From the NCBI GenBank assembly GCA_000434635.1, contig HF988091.1, positions 1,823 to 7,624 on the forward strand: a stretch of 5,802 nucleotides of DNA, given 5' to 3'. The stretch's first letter is position 1. Each line of letters starts with the position of its first letter. This document shows positions 4,973-5,802 of this stretch, in pieces. The translations under genes were made by a program, and so were the position numbers. Under the pieces are notes generated by a model. That model did not search any database and was not told the origin of the DNA. It saw only the letters and a list, made by a program, of their open reading frames with translations. The stretch is from Firmicutes bacterium CAG:110. Lineage in GTDB: Bacteria; Bacillota; Clostridia; Oscillospirales; Oscillospiraceae.

Positions 4973-5404
4973 ATGTCCACTACTCTGCTGAAAAAGGAGA
5001 CCCTGGAGCGCAAGTGGTATGTGATCGACGCTGCCGGTAAGCCTCTGGGCCGTACCGCTGTCGCCGCCGCTAACCTGCTTCGCGGCAAGCACAAGGTCGA
5101 CTTCACCCCCAACGTTGACTGCGGCGATAACGTCATCATCATCAACACCGACAAGGCTGTTCTGACCGGCAAGAAGGCCGAGCAGAAGAAGTACTACCGT
5201 GTGTCCGGCTGGATCGGCGGTCTGAAGGAGACCAAGGCCCGCGACATGATGGCTGCCCGCTCCGACTACGCCGTTGAGCTGGCCGTCAAGGGCATGCTGC
5301 CCAAGAACACCCTGGGCAAGAACGCTCTGACCCGTCTGCACCTGTACAAGGGCGCCGAGCATCCCCACGCTGCCCAGAAGCCCGAAGTTTGGAATCTGGA
5401 CTAA
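4973..5404 (+). CDS. rplM: 50S ribosomal protein L13
   Basis: L13 is an early-assembling 23S rRNA-binding protein of the large subunit. I start it at the ATG at 4973, eight bases after GGAGG (4960-4964), giving 143 residues, the usual family length. An in-frame TTG at 4958 overlaps the ribosome binding site itself and is not the start. Recognisable blocks are WYVIDAAGKPLGRTA at 15-29, DNVIIINTDKAVLTGKK at 52-68, and the L13 signature VKGMLPKNTLG through LYKGAEHPHAAQKP at 105-137. Codon use is strongly biased (Leu nearly always CTG, Lys AAG, abundant NNC codons), as expected of a highly expressed gene. It is co-transcribed with rpsI, 17 bases downstream. Confidence 0.98.
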   Translation: MSTTLLKKETLERKWYVIDAAGKPLGRTAVAAANLLRGKHKVDFTPNVDCGDNVIIINTDKAVLTGKKAEQKKYYRVSGWIGGLKETKARDMMAARSDYAVELAVKGMLPKNTLGKNALTRLHLYKGAEHPHAAQKPEVWNLD

Positions 5405-5421
5405 TTTGGAGGTAACTTAGA

Positions 5422-5802
5422 ATGTACGAGAGCAAGAAGAAGTATTTTTACGGCACCGGCCGTCGTAAGTCCTCCGTTGCCCGTGTTCGCGTTTACGAGA
5501 ACGGCACCGGTTCCATCATCGTCAACGGCCGTGACATCGACGAGTATTTCGGTCTGGACACCCTGAAGCTGATCGTCCGTCAGCCTCTGGTCACCACCGA
5601 TCTGCTGGGCAAGGTTGACATTGTCGTCTCCGTCGCCGGCGGCGGCGTATCCGGTCAGGCCGGTGCTATCCGCCACGGCATTTCCCGCGCTCTGGTCACC
5701 CTGAACCCTGAGTACCGCGCTTCTCTGAAGGCCGCCGGCTTCATGACCCGCGACCCCAGAATGAAGGAAAGAAAGAAATACGGTCTCAAAGCAGCTCGTC
5801 GC
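5422..5802 (+). CDS. rpsI: 30S ribosomal protein S9 (3' end beyond the window)
   Basis: S9 is a small-subunit protein whose C-terminal tail reaches the P-site tRNA. The ATG at 5422 follows GGAGGT (5408-5413). The 127 residues present include YFYGTGRRKSSVARVRV at 8-24, VNGRDIDEYF at 34-43, and the signature GGGVSGQAGAIRHGISRAL at 73-92, then TRDPRMKERKKYGLKAARR. By family comparison about seven residues (APQFSKR-like, ending in the conserved basic tail) and the stop codon lie past the right edge; this is a window cut, not a broken gene. It shares the codon bias of rplM and has no promoter of its own in the 17-base gap. Confidence 0.98.
   Translation, partial: MYESKKKYFYGTGRRKSSVARVRVYENGTGSIIVNGRDIDEYFGLDTLKLIVRQPLVTTDLLGKVDIVVSVAGGGVSGQAGAIRHGISRALVTLNPEYRASLKAAGFMTRDPRMKERKKYGLKAARR

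Noticed and set aside
4853..5368. A 171-codon minus-strand frame opposite rplM
   Set aside because: It is the mirror of the biased L13 codons (Leu/Gly/Val/Gln-rich), has no domain, and overlaps the rplM promoter.

Overview
The window reads as a chromosomal segment of a fairly GC-rich member of the Clostridia, most likely Oscillospirales (Ruminococcaceae/Oscillospiraceae-like). The reasons are a short, B. subtilis-type NagB, an ECF-type S component without its energizing module, the rplM-rpsI pair behind a strong sigma-A-type promoter, AGGAGG-type ribosome binding sites throughout, and a small protein that looks like a family I associate with Oscillospiraceae. The taxonomic call is inference. 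There are no insertion sequences, CRISPR arrays, tRNA or rRNA genes, and no sign of a laterally acquired island: these are core or housekeeping genes.

Layout, left to right. nagB (glucosamine-6-phosphate deaminase) lies on the minus strand and ends at a hairpin cut by the left edge. A 216-bp divergent intergenic region carries an extended -10 promoter in each direction. An S component of an ECF vitamin transporter follows on the plus strand and ends at a strong 11-bp intrinsic terminator. Four minus-strand genes converge on that terminator; in transcription order they are a TtcA-like tRNA thiolation enzyme (4746-4006), a small single-pass membrane protein (3945-3685), a DusB-like tRNA-dihydrouridine synthase (3585-2620, TTG start) and a secreted M23 metallopeptidase (2556-1603). 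A second divergent region (4747-4972) carries a near-consensus promoter and a leader hairpin for rplM-rpsI (ribosomal proteins L13 and S9); rpsI runs off the right edge a few codons before its expected end.

Functionally the right half concerns translation: two ribosomal proteins, and two tRNA-modifying enzymes transcribed away from them. The left half concerns amino-sugar metabolism, vitamin uptake and the cell wall. Physical proximity is the only evidence that these link.

The most unusual signal is non-coding. Two of the minus-strand genes have start regions buried in near-perfect inverted repeats. A 9-bp stem pairs the Shine-Dalgarno of the small membrane protein with an anti-SD-like arm, and a 15-bp perfect stem includes the start codon of the M23 gene. 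In each case a plausible local promoter would start transcription inside or just after the 5' arm, so the blocking hairpin could form only in read-through RNA from the gene upstream. This is a hypothesis from sequence, but it is testable.
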